Made by a program: the position numbers and the translations under genes. Of a stretch of 64,000 bases of DNA, positions 28,725 to 38,511 are shown one piece after another (the first letter of the stretch is position 1; every line of letters starts with the position of its first letter). The notes under the pieces are model-generated. The model searched no databases, had not been told where the DNA came from, and was given only the letters and a program-made list of their open reading frames with translations. The DNA is from Hyphomicrobiales bacterium (GTDB taxonomy: Bacteria; Pseudomonadota; Alphaproteobacteria; Rhizobiales; MH13). The stretch is taken from positions 989,501-1,053,500 of the forward strand of contig JAEPOK010000002.1 of assembly GCA_017642935.1 (NCBI GenBank). The letters are read 5' to 3'.

Positions 28725-29200
28725 CGGATGCTTCGCAGCATGGCCCGGGCGATCAATTTGTGAAACGGAATGATCACCGCCAGATAGCCTGCGCCCAATG
28801 CGTTGTTGCGCTTGACCAGCGTTGACAGGCTCACCTGCTGACCTTGGTCATCAGCGTGAAGATCAACCGCCACACGGAAGTTGAGGTGCCGGTCATCCTC
28901 GCCAAGCAGGATGCGGTCTGGTGACTTGGCGATCACAGGGAAGAAGCCGACGCATTCCACGTCCGGCGCCGCCATCATGGCCTTGCCGGTTTTCAAGCCC
29001 AAAGGGCTGACGACCCTGTCACGCATATCCATAAGCCCGCTTGCCCAGGCGGGCAGCGAGTTCATGATGGTGCGGGCCGCATGTTCGGCGTCATCAAAAT
29101 GGCGATTGGTGCGCATCTCAAACGTGTCGCCCCAGTCGGCTTCCGGGAAGGCCGGATGGGGCAAAGCGAGTGCGATTTCATGAACGGTGCCGGAAAGCAT
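28721..29200 (-). CDS. DUF2867 domain-containing protein
   Basis: A 159-residue cytoplasmic protein of the DUF2867 family. Recognisable stretches are WGDTFEMRTNRHFDDAEHAA near the N-terminus and LVKRNNALGAGYLAVIIPFH toward the C-terminus, where the family has a conserved hydrophobic helix (YL..I.PFH). The function is unknown; some relatives are fused to NAD-binding proteins. It follows lpdA on the same strand after 21 bp and could be the last gene of the TCA-cycle run, although no terminator was found before it. Confidence 0.82.
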   Translation of the reverse strand: MLSGTVHEIALALPHPAFPEADWGDTFEMRTNRHFDDAEHAARTIMNSLPAWASGLMDMRDRVVSPLGLKTGKAMMAAPDVECVGFFPVIAKSPDRILLGEDDRHLNFRVAVDLHADDQGQQVSLSTLVKRNNALGAGYLAVIIPFHKLIARAMLRSIR

Positions 29201-29221
29201 CGCTGGTTCCTTGCCCGCCCG

Positions 29222-30640
29222 CTAGAGATGGATCTGGCGTTTTTCGACGGCCATCGCCGCCTCTTTGACCGCCTCTGACATGGTCGGATGCGCATGGCAG
29301 GTGCGCGCCATATCTTCCGACGAGCCGCCGAACTCCATCAAGACGGCGGCCTCGTGGATGAGGTCGCCAGCGCCCTTACCGACGATATGGACGCCCAAGA
29401 CCTTGTCGCTCTTGGCATCGGCCAGCACTTTGGCAAAGCCGTCCGTTGCGTTCATCGCGCGGGCGCGGCCATTGGCGGAGAAGGGGAACTTGCCCGACTT
29501 GTACTCAATGCCAGCGGCTTTCAGTTCTTCTTCGGTCTTGCCGACAGAGGCGACTTCCGGCTCTGTGTAAACGACCGAGGGAATGACGTCATAGTTCACA
29601 TGGCCTGCCTTGCCGGCGATCAGTTCGGCCAAAGCCAAGCCTTCATCTTCGGCCTTGTGGGCCAGCATCGGTCCGTCGATCACGTCGCCGATGGCGTAAA
29701 TGCCCTCAACATTGGTTTTGAAGTGGCCGTCGGTTTTCACCCGGCCACGCTCGTCCAGTTCCACGCCGACCTCTTCCAGACCAAGCCCCTTGGTGTAGGG
29801 CGCACGTCCGGTCGAAACCAGCACGACGTCTGCGGTCAGTGTTTCGGCATCGGCCTCGCCGCCGGCATGTTCGACGGTGACGGCCAGTTTGCCACGTGCT
29901 TTCTTCTCCACGGCGGTGACCTTGGAGGAGAGCATGAATTCCATGCCCTGCTTTTTCAGAATGCGAAGGAACTGTTTGGAGGTGTCGAGGTCCATGGCGC
30001 CGAGAATATGATCCAGGAACTCGACCACGGTGACCTTTGAACCGAGGCGCCGCCAGACCGAGCCAAGCTCCAGACCGATCACGCCGCCGCCGACCACGAC
30101 CACATGGCCGGGTACCTTGTCGAGTTCCAACGCGCCGGTGGAGGTGACGATGGTTTTTTCGTCGATGTCGAGGGCGACACCCGGGATGCCGGCCGAATCC
30201 GAACCGGTGGCGATCACAACGTGCTTGGCCTCAAGCTCTGTTGTCTTGCCATCGTCTGCCGTCACCGTGACCTTGCCGGGCGCGGTGATCGCGCCGCTGC
30301 CGATATAGTCGGTGATCTTGTTCTTTTTGAACAGGTAGGCAATGCCGTTGACATTGTCCTTTACCACATCGTCCTTGAAGCCCATCATCTTGTCGAGTTC
30401 GAGCTTGGGCTTGGTGACCTTGATGCCGAGCGTCTCGAAGGTGTGACCGGCTTCCTCAAATACCTCTGAGGCATGCAGCAGGGCCTTGGAGGGGATACAG
30501 CCAATGTTGAGGCAGGTACCGCCATGGGTGGCGCGCTTTTCAACCACGGCAACCTTCATGCCGAGCTGCGCAGCGCGAATGGCGCAGACATAGCCGCCGG
30601 GGCCTGTTCCGATGACGATGAGATCGTAAGCGTCAGCCAT
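29222..30640 (-). CDS. lpdA: Dihydrolipoyl dehydrogenase (E3)
   Basis: Flavoprotein disulphide oxidoreductase that reoxidises the lipoyl groups of 2-oxoacid dehydrogenases, here most likely the SucAB complex encoded just upstream. It has 472 residues. The FAD motif [19 protein letters not shown] is at residue 9, the redox-active disulphide in [20 protein letters not shown] near 41, the NAD motif [19 protein letters not shown] near 180, and the C-terminal His-Glu pair in [14 protein letters not shown]. All catalytic residues are present. AAGGAA precedes the ATG by about 10 nt. It is the last enzyme gene of the mdh-suc-lpd run. Confidence 0.97.
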   Translation of the reverse strand: MADAYDLIVIGTGPGGYVCAIRAAQLGMKVAVVEKRATHGGTCLNIGCIPSKALLHASEVFEEAGHTFETLGIKVTKPKLELDKMMGFKDDVVKDNVNGIAYLFKKNKITDYIGSGAITAPGKVTVTADDGKTTELEAKHVVIATGSDSAGIPGVALDIDEKTIVTSTGALELDKVPGHVVVVGGGVIGLELGSVWRRLGSKVTVVEFLDHILGAMDLDTSKQFLRILKKQGMEFMLSSKVTAVEKKARGKLAVTVEHAGGEADAETLTADVVLVSTGRAPYTKGLGLEEVGVELDERGRVKTDGHFKTNVEGIYAIGDVIDGPMLAHKAEDEGLALAELIAGKAGHVNYDVIPSVVYTEPEVASVGKTEEELKAAGIEYKSGKFPFSANGRARAMNATDGFAKVLADAKSDKVLGVHIVGKGAGDLIHEAAVLMEFGGSSEDMARTCHAHPTMSEAVKEAAMAVEKRQIHL

Positions 30641-30658
30641 GGTGCGTTTTCCTTTGCT

Positions 30659-31417
30659 TTACCGGCCGCCGGTCACATCAAGAATTATGCCGGTGGTGTA
30701 TGATGAATCCGAAGAAACCAGAAACCCAATGGCCTGGGCAACTTCCTCGGCTGTTCCACTGCGTTTCATTGGCACCGTTGGTGCCAAATCCTTTGCCCGA
30801 TCAGGCAAACCACCTGAGGCATGGATCTCCGTCTCGATGATGCCCGGACTGACAGCATTCACCCGGATGCCATCATCGGCGACTTCGAGCGCCAGGCCTT
30901 TGGTGAAGCTATCGATCGCGCCTTTGCTCGCGGCATAGTCGACATATTGGTTCGGCGAACCAAGCCGTGCGGCTGCGGAGGACAGGTTAATGATAGAGCC
31001 TCCAACACCGCCTTTGCTCAATGCCATGCGGTTCACCGCTTCGCGGGCGCAGATGATGCTGCCGATGACGTTGGTGCGCATCATACGCTCCAGACGGTCG
31101 AAGCTGATGTCAGCTATGGTGGTGGGGCTGCCCACTATTCCGGCGTTGTTGATCAGCACTGTGAGCTTGTCGCCGATTTGATCCACCAGTGCAAAGAGAC
31201 GCAGTGTGTCATCCTCGCTTGCCACATCCGCCTGCACGGCGCGAGCTTGCCCACCGCCCCTGGTGATCTGGTCAACGACCTGATCGGCGGCCTCTTTATT
31301 CGACTGATAGCTCAGCACAATCGTAAAGCCGCGTGCCGCCAACAGGCGCGCTGTCGCTGCGCCGATCCCCCGGCTGCCGCCGGTAATCACCGCGACCTCG
31401 GATGGTGCTGAAGACAT
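30659..31417 (-). CDS. SDR family oxidoreductase
   Basis: A 252-residue short-chain dehydrogenase. The coenzyme motif GGSRGIGAATARLLAARG (TGxxxGxG type) is near residue 13, NNAGIVG near 90, and the catalytic Ser plus Tyr-x-x-x-Lys in NLSSAAARLGSPNQYVDYAA followed by SKGA around 143-165. The cofactor is probably NADP(H), judged only by a basic residue after the first strand, which is weak. An SDR gene between sucB and lpd also occurs in related genomes; the substrate is unknown. It is 18 bp from lpdA on the same strand. Confidence 0.92.
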   Translation of the reverse strand: MSSAPSEVAVITGGSRGIGAATARLLAARGFTIVLSYQSNKEAADQVVDQITRGGGQARAVQADVASEDDTLRLFALVDQIGDKLTVLINNAGIVGSPTTIADISFDRLERMMRTNVIGSIICAREAVNRMALSKGGVGGSIINLSSAAARLGSPNQYVDYAASKGAIDSFTKGLALEVADDGIRVNAVSPGIIETEIHASGGLPDRAKDLAPTVPMKRSGTAEEVAQAIGFLVSSDSSYTTGIILDVTGGR

Positions 31418-31430
31418 GCGTTTTGCCGTC

Positions 31431-31856
31431 CTAGGGGGCGAAGGTCAGTGTTTCGGAGGCTTCGCCGTTGGCCCAAGTGCCAAACAGGTCGCCATTGCGC
31501 TGAACCGTGTAAATGACAGGGCTTGATTGCCCCCAATCGACAATGAACTCGCCGCCGATCAATGGGCCGCGCCCCGAGAACCGCTGACCGGCAATTTGCC
31601 AGTCGACGGACAGATCGCCGCTTTGGGGATCGAAGCTCAAATATGCGGTGCCGCGATAGGTGCTGCCATCGGTGTTGGTGCCAACCACATCAAAGCTGTT
31701 GGGCAGCACTGAGATGAAGTCTTCCAGAAGGTTGGCATACTCCTCATCGTGGATCGATGCGCGGTCGGACTTCTGCGCCAAGGAAACAGATGGAGACGTC
31801 ATCAGATAGGCAAGCGCCAATCCGATCGCTGCAATGGCTGCAAAAGCTGTGCGCAT
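31431..31856 (-). CDS. Secreted protein of unknown function in the suc-lpd run
   Basis: A 141-residue protein with a signal peptide of about 27 residues (AAIAAIGLALAYLMTSPSVS, then LAQKSD). The mature part is rich in beta-strand, with SFDVVGTNTDGSTYRGTAYL, GPLIGGEFIVDWGQ and DLFGTWANGEASETLTFAP. The GxYRGTAYL...W.I.G....G.G pattern suggests a small beta-barrel or lipocalin-like fold, but I cannot assign a family. It lies between sucB (12 bp away) and the SDR gene (13 bp), so it is probably cotranscribed with TCA enzymes even though it is exported. Confidence 0.65.
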   Translation of the reverse strand: MRTAFAAIAAIGLALAYLMTSPSVSLAQKSDRASIHDEEYANLLEDFISVLPNSFDVVGTNTDGSTYRGTAYLSFDPQSGDLSVDWQIAGQRFSGRGPLIGGEFIVDWGQSSPVIYTVQRNGDLFGTWANGEASETLTFAP

Positions 31857-31868
31857 CGTCAGGCCTCC

Positions 31869-33401
31869 TTAAAGGTCGAGCACCAGGCGCTGCACGTCTT
31901 CCAGGCTTTCTTTCACGCGCACCAGGAAGGTGACCGCCTCTTTGCCATCGACGATGCGGTGATCGTAGGAGAGCGCCAGATACATCATCGGACGGATCAC
32001 GACCTGGCCATTCACCGCCATGGGACGCTCTTGGATTTTGTGCATGCCCAGAATGCCCGATTGCGGTGCGTTCAAGATTGGTGAGGACATCAGCGAGCCG
32101 TAAACGCCGCCATTGGAGATGGTGAACGTGCCGCCCTGCATGGCATCCATGCCGAGTTTGCCGTCGCGCGCGGCCAGACCTAGGCGACCGATTTCTTTTT
32201 CGATCTCGGCAATCGACATCTGGTCGGCATCGCGAACCACGGGGACAACCAAGCCCTTGTCGGTGCCGACAGCCACGCCGATATGCGCGAAGTTTTTGTA
32301 GATGATGTCGGTGCCATCGATCTCAGCGTTCACCGCCGGGATTTCCTTCAGCGCGTGGCAGACCGCCTTGGTGAAAAAGCCCATGAAGCCAAGCTTCACG
32401 CCATGCTTTTTCTCAAACAGTTCCTTGTACTGTTTGCGGATGTCCATCACCGGGCCCATGTCCACCTCGTTGTAGGTGGTGAGCATGGCGGCTGTGTTTT
32501 GCGCGTCTTTCAGGCGGCGGGCGATGGTCTGGCGCAGACGGGTCATGCGCACGCGATCTTCGCGCGCTTCGTCATCAGCGCTGGAGGGCGCGCGGGCGCT
32601 GGCTGGGGCGGACGCCGCCGGCGCAGCGGTCTGACCGGAGTTGATAGCGTTGATGACATCGCCCTTGAGAACCTGACCGCGCTTGCCGGTGCCCGCCGCC
32701 ACGCTGACGCCGGTCTCGGCCATCATGCGGCTGGCCGACGGCGAGGGCGGCATTTCGGTGACGGAGGGCGGCACGGCGGTATCGGGCTGTGGCGCCTCAT
32801 TCGGGATCGCCGGACTGATGGCATCGGCGCTTTTCGCGCTCGATCCGGCGGCACCTTCTTCGATCTTCAACAAAAGGTTGCCTGGCTCGACGATGTCGCC
32901 CGTCTTCACCGCGATCTCGGCAATCGTGCCGGAGACGGGCGCCGGAATTTCCTGAGCTGCCTTGTCGGTTTCCAATTCCAGCAGCACATCATCGGCTTTT
33001 ACTGAATCGCCGACTTTGACCGAGATTTCGCCAACCTCGGCCTCAGTGACGGATTCACCGGCGCTCGGCGTGATCACGTCGACCAGTTTGCCGCTGGAGG
33101 CAGCCGGTGCCGCCGCAGCCGGAGCGGCTTCCATTTTGGCGGCAGGTGCAGGAGCTGCCCCGTCACCGGCCTCCAGCATGCCGAGCAGCGTTCCCACTTC
33201 GACGGTTTCGCCTTCTTTCACCAGGATTTCACCGAGTGCACCGGAGGCCGGGGCAGGGACCTCAACGGTCACCTTGTCGGTCTCCAGTTCCACCAAAGGT
33301 TCATCGGCGTTCACCGCATCGCCAGATTTTTTGTACCAACTGGCCACGGTGGCTTCGGTGACGGACTCACCCAGGGTCGGAACGCGGATTTCACTCGCCA
33401 T
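31869..33401 (-). CDS. sucB: Dihydrolipoyllysine succinyltransferase (OGDH E2), two lipoyl domains
   Basis: E2 core of the 2-oxoglutarate dehydrogenase complex, forming succinyl-CoA. It has 510 residues, longer than the common ~400-420, because there are two tandem lipoyl domains (about residues 2-77 and 103-180), each with the lipoylated lysine in [16 protein letters not shown] or [16 protein letters not shown]. Ala/Pro-rich linkers, a peripheral-subunit-binding segment (about 215-255) and the catalytic domain follow, with [19 protein letters not shown] and the active-site His-Asp in [15 protein letters not shown]. It follows sucA by 63 bp. Confidence 0.96.
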   Translation of the reverse strand: MASEIRVPTLGESVTEATVASWYKKSGDAVNADEPLVELETDKVTVEVPAPASGALGEILVKEGETVEVGTLLGMLEAGDGAAPAPAAKMEAAPAAAAPAASSGKLVDVITPSAGESVTEAEVGEISVKVGDSVKADDVLLELETDKAAQEIPAPVSGTIAEIAVKTGDIVEPGNLLLKIEEGAAGSSAKSADAISPAIPNEAPQPDTAVPPSVTEMPPSPSASRMMAETGVSVAAGTGKRGQVLKGDVINAINSGQTAAPAASAPASARAPSSADDEAREDRVRMTRLRQTIARRLKDAQNTAAMLTTYNEVDMGPVMDIRKQYKELFEKKHGVKLGFMGFFTKAVCHALKEIPAVNAEIDGTDIIYKNFAHIGVAVGTDKGLVVPVVRDADQMSIAEIEKEIGRLGLAARDGKLGMDAMQGGTFTISNGGVYGSLMSSPILNAPQSGILGMHKIQERPMAVNGQVVIRPMMYLALSYDHRIVDGKEAVTFLVRVKESLEDVQRLVLDL

Positions 33402-33464
33402 TTTCGGTCTCCATGCAGCCGGTCACATCCGGCGCGATTGCCCGGCTTGACGCCGGAGATAGAA

Positions 33465-36461
33465 TTACTCGCCCAAGGCTTCGTCGAGGAAGGCTTTGAG
33501 CTGCGCCTGGTGTTTGGACATCAAGCCGGTTGCCGTGGCCGCGGCTGCCGAACGACCGGCATAACGCGGACGGGTGTGCTTGGCGTCGATCTTGTTCAGC
33601 ACCCACTCGATGTTGGGTTCGATAAAGGTCCACGAGCCCATGTTTTTCGGCTCTTCCTGACACCAAACCACTTCCGCCTGCTTGAAGCGCGACAGCTCGG
33701 TAATCAGCGCGCGGGCCGGGAACGGATAGAGCTGCTCGACGCGCAGGAGCTGGACATCGTTGACGCCACGTTTTTCGCGTTCTTCGTAAAGGTCGAAATA
33801 GACCTTGCCCGAACACAGAACGACGCGACGGATCTTATCGTCCTTCACCAATTGGATCGGCTCGTCCTTCAGAACCTCTGCGTCATCCCACAGTACGCGG
33901 TGGAAGGTTGAATCCGGTCCCATCTCATCAAGGCGCGAGGTGGCGCGCTTGTTACGCAGCAGGCTTTTGGGCGTCATCAGGATGAGCGGCTTGCGGAAAT
34001 CACGTTTCAACTGGCGGCGCAGAATGTGGAAATAGTTGGCCGGCGTCGTGCAGTTGGCGATCTGCATATTGTCCTCAGCGCACATTTGCAGAAAGCGCTC
34101 CAGCCGGGCCGAGGAGTGTTCCGGTCCCTGGCCCTCGTAACCGTGCGGCAATAGGCAGACGAGACCGGACATGCGCAGCCATTTGCGCTCGCCAGAGGAA
34201 ATGAACTGGTCGAACAGGACCTGCGCGCCATTGGCAAAGTCGCCAAATTGCGCTTCCCAAAGAGTGAGCGCGTTCGGCTCAGCCATGGAGTAGCCGTACT
34301 CGAAGCCGAGCACCGCTTCTTCCGACAACATCGAGTTGATGACCTCGTAGCGTGCCTGACCGTCTTCGAGACTGTTCAACGGTATGAAGCGTTTCTCATC
34401 GCGCTGATCGTAAAGCACCGAGTGGCGCTGCGAGAACGTGCCGCGCTCGCAATCCTGACCGGACAGGCGGATCGGATGGCCTTCCACTGCCAGAGAGCCA
34501 AAGGCCAGCGCTTCGCCGGTTGCCCAGTCGATGCCTTCGCCGGAATCGATCATCGCTTTGCGGTTGGCCAGAAAGCGTTTGATCGTGCGGTGGGCCTCAA
34601 AACCCTCCGGCACGCTTGTCAGTTTCGCGCCAATGTCTTTGAGGACATCCATGTCAACGCCGGTCTTGCCCTTGCGCGGGTCGTCATCGACCTTGGCCTG
34701 CGAAAGACCAGCCCATTTGCCATCCAACCAGTCGGCTTTGTTGGGTTTATAGGCCTGGCCAATCTCGAACTCTTTGTCGAGGTCAGCCCGGTATGCGCCG
34801 CGCATCGCCTCAAGATCAGCCTCGGTGACCACGCCCTCTTTGACGAGCTTCTCGGCATAGAGCGTCAGGGTCGTCGGGTGCGAGCGGATTTTCTTGTACA
34901 TGAGCGGCTGCGTGAACGCCGGCTCATCGCCTTCATTGTGGCCGTAGCGGCGGTAGCAGATCATGTCGATCACGACCGGCTTGTGGAATTTCTGCCGAAA
35001 CTCGATGGCGATCTTGGCGGCGTAGACGACCGATTCCGGATCATCGCCATTGCAATGGAACACCGGTGCCTCGACCATCTTGGCGACGTCCGAGGGGTAG
35101 GGCGAGGACCGCGAGAACCGTGGATTGGTGGTGAAGCCAATCTGGTTGTTAATGATGAAGTGGATCGAGCCGGCCGTGCGATGACCGCGCAGGCCTGACA
35201 GGCCAAAACACTCTGCCACCACGCCCTGGCCAGCAAAGGCCGCATCGCCATGCAGCAGCAGCGGTAAAACCTTGGCGCGCTCGTCGAGCGGCACGACTTC
35301 GGTTTGCTCGTCGAATTCGCCCACTTGGTCTTGTTTGGCGCGCACTTTGCCGAGCACTACCGGATTGACGATTTCAAGGTGCGAGGGGTTGGCGGTCAGC
35401 GACAGGTGAACATTGTTGCCGTCGAACTCGCGATCGGACGAAGCGCCGAGGTGGTATTTCACATCGCCGGAGCCTTCCACATCGTCAGGCGCATACGAGC
35501 CGCCCTTGAACTCGTGGAAGATGGCCCGGTGCGGTTTTTCCATGACCTGGGAGAGCACATTGAGGCGTCCGCGGTGGGCCATGCCCAGCACAATATCTTC
35601 AACGCCAAGCTGACCGCCGCGCTTGATGATCTGCTCCAGCGCGGGAACCAGCGACTCGCCGCCATCCAGGCCGAAGCGCTTGGTGCCGGTGTATTTGACG
35701 TCGAGGAACTTCTCAAAGCCTTCGGCCTCGATCAACTTGTTGAGGATCGCTTTCTTGCCGTTCTCGGTGAATGCAATGCCCTTGTCCGGGCCCTCGATGC
35801 GCTGCTGGATCCAGCTTTTTTCTTCGCCATCGGAGATGTGCATGAACTCCACGCCGAGTGTGGAGCAATAGGTGCGTTTCAAGATTTCGAGCATCTCGGG
35901 GATGGTCGCGAAATCAAGACCCAGCACCTTGTCGAGGAAAATCTTGCGGCTGAAATCGTCTTCCGTCCAGCCATAGCTGCGCGGGTCAAGCTCAGGATGA
36001 TCTTCGGGCTCTTTGAGCTCCAACGGATCAAGGTCGGCGGCCAGGTGACCGCGCATGCGATAGGCGCGGATCATCATGATTGCGCGAACCGAGTCCCGCG
36101 TTGCCTGCTGCACCTGTTCGGCGGAGACCTCAACGCCTGCAACTTGGGCATTGGCTTTCAGCTTCTCGCCAACGGCTTTAGCGGCGGCCTTCTCGTCCAC
36201 GCCCCAATGGCTGTCGAGTGCGGAGACCAGTTCGCCATTGCCGGCAATTGGCCAGTCTGAGCGTTTCCACGAGGCGCCGCGCGCATTGTCGGCGACATCG
36301 CCCGCCTCATCGCCTAGCTCGGCGAAGAACGCGGCCCATTCTGCGCCGAATTGGGAAGGGTCTTTCTGGTAATCGGCGTAAAGCTGATCCAGATAAGCGG
36401 CGTTGCCGCCATAAAGGAATGACGTGGCGGCGAAAGCCGCGTTCGCATCCTGCCGTGCCAT
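33465..36461 (-). CDS. sucA: 2-oxoglutarate dehydrogenase E1 component
   Basis: Thiamine-diphosphate-dependent E1 subunit that decarboxylates alpha-ketoglutarate in the TCA cycle. It has 998 residues, full length. The N-terminal domain includes FLYGGNAAYLDQLYADYQKD, a start typical of alphaproteobacterial SucA. The thiamine domain has GMAHRGRLNVLSQVMEKPH and HLGASSDREFDGNNVHLSL around 285-345, with GDAAFAGQGVVAEC near 410; the pyrimidine-binding domain carries EYGYSMAEPNALTLWEAQFG and LLPHGYEGQGPEHSSARLER toward the C-terminus. It is 112 bp downstream of sucD. Confidence 0.97.
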   Translation of the reverse strand: MARQDANAAFAATSFLYGGNAAYLDQLYADYQKDPSQFGAEWAAFFAELGDEAGDVADNARGASWKRSDWPIAGNGELVSALDSHWGVDEKAAAKAVGEKLKANAQVAGVEVSAEQVQQATRDSVRAIMMIRAYRMRGHLAADLDPLELKEPEDHPELDPRSYGWTEDDFSRKIFLDKVLGLDFATIPEMLEILKRTYCSTLGVEFMHISDGEEKSWIQQRIEGPDKGIAFTENGKKAILNKLIEAEGFEKFLDVKYTGTKRFGLDGGESLVPALEQIIKRGGQLGVEDIVLGMAHRGRLNVLSQVMEKPHRAIFHEFKGGSYAPDDVEGSGDVKYHLGASSDREFDGNNVHLSLTANPSHLEIVNPVVLGKVRAKQDQVGEFDEQTEVVPLDERAKVLPLLLHGDAAFAGQGVVAECFGLSGLRGHRTAGSIHFIINNQIGFTTNPRFSRSSPYPSDVAKMVEAPVFHCNGDDPESVVYAAKIAIEFRQKFHKPVVIDMICYRRYGHNEGDEPAFTQPLMYKKIRSHPTTLTLYAEKLVKEGVVTEADLEAMRGAYRADLDKEFEIGQAYKPNKADWLDGKWAGLSQAKVDDDPRKGKTGVDMDVLKDIGAKLTSVPEGFEAHRTIKRFLANRKAMIDSGEGIDWATGEALAFGSLAVEGHPIRLSGQDCERGTFSQRHSVLYDQRDEKRFIPLNSLEDGQARYEVINSMLSEEAVLGFEYGYSMAEPNALTLWEAQFGDFANGAQVLFDQFISSGERKWLRMSGLVCLLPHGYEGQGPEHSSARLERFLQMCAEDNMQIANCTTPANYFHILRRQLKRDFRKPLILMTPKSLLRNKRATSRLDEMGPDSTFHRVLWDDAEVLKDEPIQLVKDDKIRRVVLCSGKVYFDLYEEREKRGVNDVQLLRVEQLYPFPARALITELSRFKQAEVVWCQEEPKNMGSWTFIEPNIEWVLNKIDAKHTRPRYAGRSAAAATATGLMSKHQAQLKAFLDEALGE

Positions 36462-36573
36462 CGGCTCATTTCGCGGGGGGTGTCCCCGTGCTCCCTATGT
36501 CGGCCGCATGCCTGTCACGCGGCCTGATTGTCGGTTCGTTCAGCCCAGATAGGAATGAACGAAACCGTTTTCA

Positions 36574-37494
36574 CTATCCGTTGAGAATCTTGACCAAAGT
36601 CTTGCCAAGTTGGGCCGGTGACGGCGAAACGGCAATGCCCACTTCTTCCATAGCGGCGATTTTGTCTTCCGCACCGCCCTTGCCGCCGGAAATCACCGCT
36701 CCGGCATGGCCCATGGTCCGCCCTGGAGGTGCCGTGCGCCCGGCGATGAAGCCAACAGTCGGCTTCCAACGGCCCTTCTTCTTTTCGTCCGCCAAGAACT
36801 GCGCGGCGTCTTCTTCTGCCGAGCCGCCGATCTCTCCGATCATGATGATGGAGGTGGTTTCATCATCGCCATGGAACATTTCGAGCACGTCGATGAACTC
36901 GGTGCCCTTCACCGGGTCGCCGCCAATACCGACAGCCGTCGACTGACCAAGACCCTCATTGGTTGTCTGGAACACCGCCTCATAGGTCAGCGTTCCGGAA
37001 CGCGAGACGATGCCGACATTGCCTTTCTTGAAGATGGATCCCGGCATGATGCCGATCTTGCACTCATCCGGCGTCATGATGCCCGGGCAGTTTGGCCCAA
37101 GCAGACGTGAGTTGGATTTTTCAAGCCGCGCCTTCACCTTCACCATATCGAGCACCGGGATGCCCTCGGTGATGCAGGTGATGAAGGGGATCTCGGCGTC
37201 AATGGCTTCGATGATCGCTGCCGCGGCGCCCGCCGGCGGAACGTAAACAACCGAGGCATTGGCGCCGGTGGCTTCCTTGGCTTCAGCGACCGTGGCGTAG
37301 ATCGGCAGCTCTTTGCCAGCAACCGGGCCAGCGCCCTCACCAGCCGTCCAGTGGGTACCGCCCTTTTTGGGGTGGATGCCAGCGACCATCTGCGTGCCGT
37401 GATAGGCCAACGCCTGTTCGGTGTGGAAGGTACCGGTCTTGCCGGTCAGGCCCTGCACGATGATCTTGGTGTTCTTGTCGACAATGATGGACAT
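36574..37494 (-). CDS. sucD: Succinyl-CoA ligase subunit alpha
   Basis: Alpha subunit of succinyl-CoA synthetase, which converts succinyl-CoA to succinate with substrate-level phosphorylation. It has 306 residues. The N-terminal CoA-binding Rossmann fold begins [20 protein letters not shown]. The phosphorylated histidine lies in [20 protein letters not shown] near residue 247, and the central [20 protein letters not shown] is also conserved. It normally follows sucC directly, but here a methyltransferase gene (37536-38489) lies between the two subunits. SucA follows on the same strand. Confidence 0.97.
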   Translation of the reverse strand: MSIIVDKNTKIIVQGLTGKTGTFHTEQALAYHGTQMVAGIHPKKGGTHWTAGEGAGPVAGKELPIYATVAEAKEATGANASVVYVPPAGAAAAIIEAIDAEIPFITCITEGIPVLDMVKVKARLEKSNSRLLGPNCPGIMTPDECKIGIMPGSIFKKGNVGIVSRSGTLTYEAVFQTTNEGLGQSTAVGIGGDPVKGTEFIDVLEMFHGDDETTSIIMIGEIGGSAEEDAAQFLADEKKKGRWKPTVGFIAGRTAPPGRTMGHAGAVISGGKGGAEDKIAAMEEVGIAVSPSPAQLGKTLVKILNG

Positions 37495-37535
37495 GAAAAG
37501 GAACGCTCCGAGGGTTGGGAGAAGTTGCGTCGAGT

Positions 37536-38489
37536 CTAATGCTTCGTTGGCGAGAAAAAATCACGTCGCCATCGCGCGAAACGATGGCTTGCCTGAACGG
37601 CCCATTTGCCGCTGAAGACAAAGGCCGCAGGGGAATTGTCTGGGTAGCTTTCGACCAGATACTGCGCCCGTTGGCGATTGCGAATCGGAAGATCATCAAG
37701 TGTTGCGTGGCTGCTAGCGGGTTTCGCGAATAGGCCACTTGTCGTGACTAGATGGTTTTCAACTGGCGCAAGACCGGCCTTAAGCGCCGCTGCCTCCAGT
37801 GTCTCGCCGATGAACCCGTGCACATGGGCGAAATGAAATCGGTCGAAGGATGGTTTGTGGTTGGGTCGCATATCCGGCACGGCGATGTGCACGACGCCTT
37901 CATCGTCTAGCCATTTCGCCATTTGAGAAATCGCTTCGACGGGCTTGCGAAGATGTTCGACAACGTGAAAGCAGGTGATGATATCAAATGATCCAGCTTC
38001 GAGGTCAGCATCTTCCCAACGCGAGGAAAACGCATCCACGCCGTACTCCTGCTTGGCAAAATCCAGGTAATCACTGCCGGGATCAAATGCGGTGACACTG
38101 CAGCCCGCCTCCTGGGCCAGATAGGCAAACTCCCCGCTTCCACAGCCAAAATCGAGCAGCCTTGCTCCCGGCCTAATCCAAGGTTCCAGCTCCGCCATTC
38201 GGGCCTCTGCGATCCGCATCGAGTTGGCAATGTGGGCTCTGGGCGGTCTTGACCCTGCGAACTGATAGTCCTTGCGATACCCGGACGAGTAGTACGCGTT
38301 CAGTTCATCATCTGTGGGCATTGGGTCGGTTCGCATCAAACCACATTCGACGCAAGCAACCGTGTTCAACGGCTTCAAGCGCCTGTCAGTCGAGCAAATC
38401 AAAACCTTTTCCGCACTGCCGCACAGGTCGCAAGCTTCATCGCTTCCGACAAACGGGTATGGTACAAAGGGGAGAAGGTTCTGAAGCAC
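37536..38489 (-). CDS. Class I SAM-dependent methyltransferase with N-terminal zinc ribbon
   Basis: A 317-residue protein. The N-terminus has two Cys-x2-Cys pairs, [10 protein letters not shown] and [11 protein letters not shown] (about residues 21-60), a zinc-ribbon arrangement like that of C-methyltransferases acting on nucleotide sugars or of O-methyltransferases. The core Rossmann fold follows: [20 protein letters not shown] near residue 110 and [20 protein letters not shown] near 165. The substrate is unknown. The start is GTG, with GAAGAG about 10 nt upstream. It sits between sucC (22 bp) and sucD (41 bp), splitting a gene pair that is usually contiguous. Confidence 0.88.
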   Translation of the reverse strand: MLQNLLPFVPYPFVGSDEACDLCGSAEKVLICSTDRRLKPLNTVACVECGLMRTDPMPTDDELNAYYSSGYRKDYQFAGSRPPRAHIANSMRIAEARMAELEPWIRPGARLLDFGCGSGEFAYLAQEAGCSVTAFDPGSDYLDFAKQEYGVDAFSSRWEDADLEAGSFDIITCFHVVEHLRKPVEAISQMAKWLDDEGVVHIAVPDMRPNHKPSFDRFHFAHVHGFIGETLEAAALKAGLAPVENHLVTTSGLFAKPASSHATLDDLPIRNRQRAQYLVESYPDNSPAAFVFSGKWAVQASHRFARWRRDFFSPTKH

Positions 38490-38511
38490 TGCGTTTTGCT
38501 CTTCTCAGGCC

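Noticed and set aside
34248-36260. Two plus-strand frames of more than 300 residues
   Set aside because: Both are antisense to sucA, which is complete and conserved; they have no start signal or recognisable domain.
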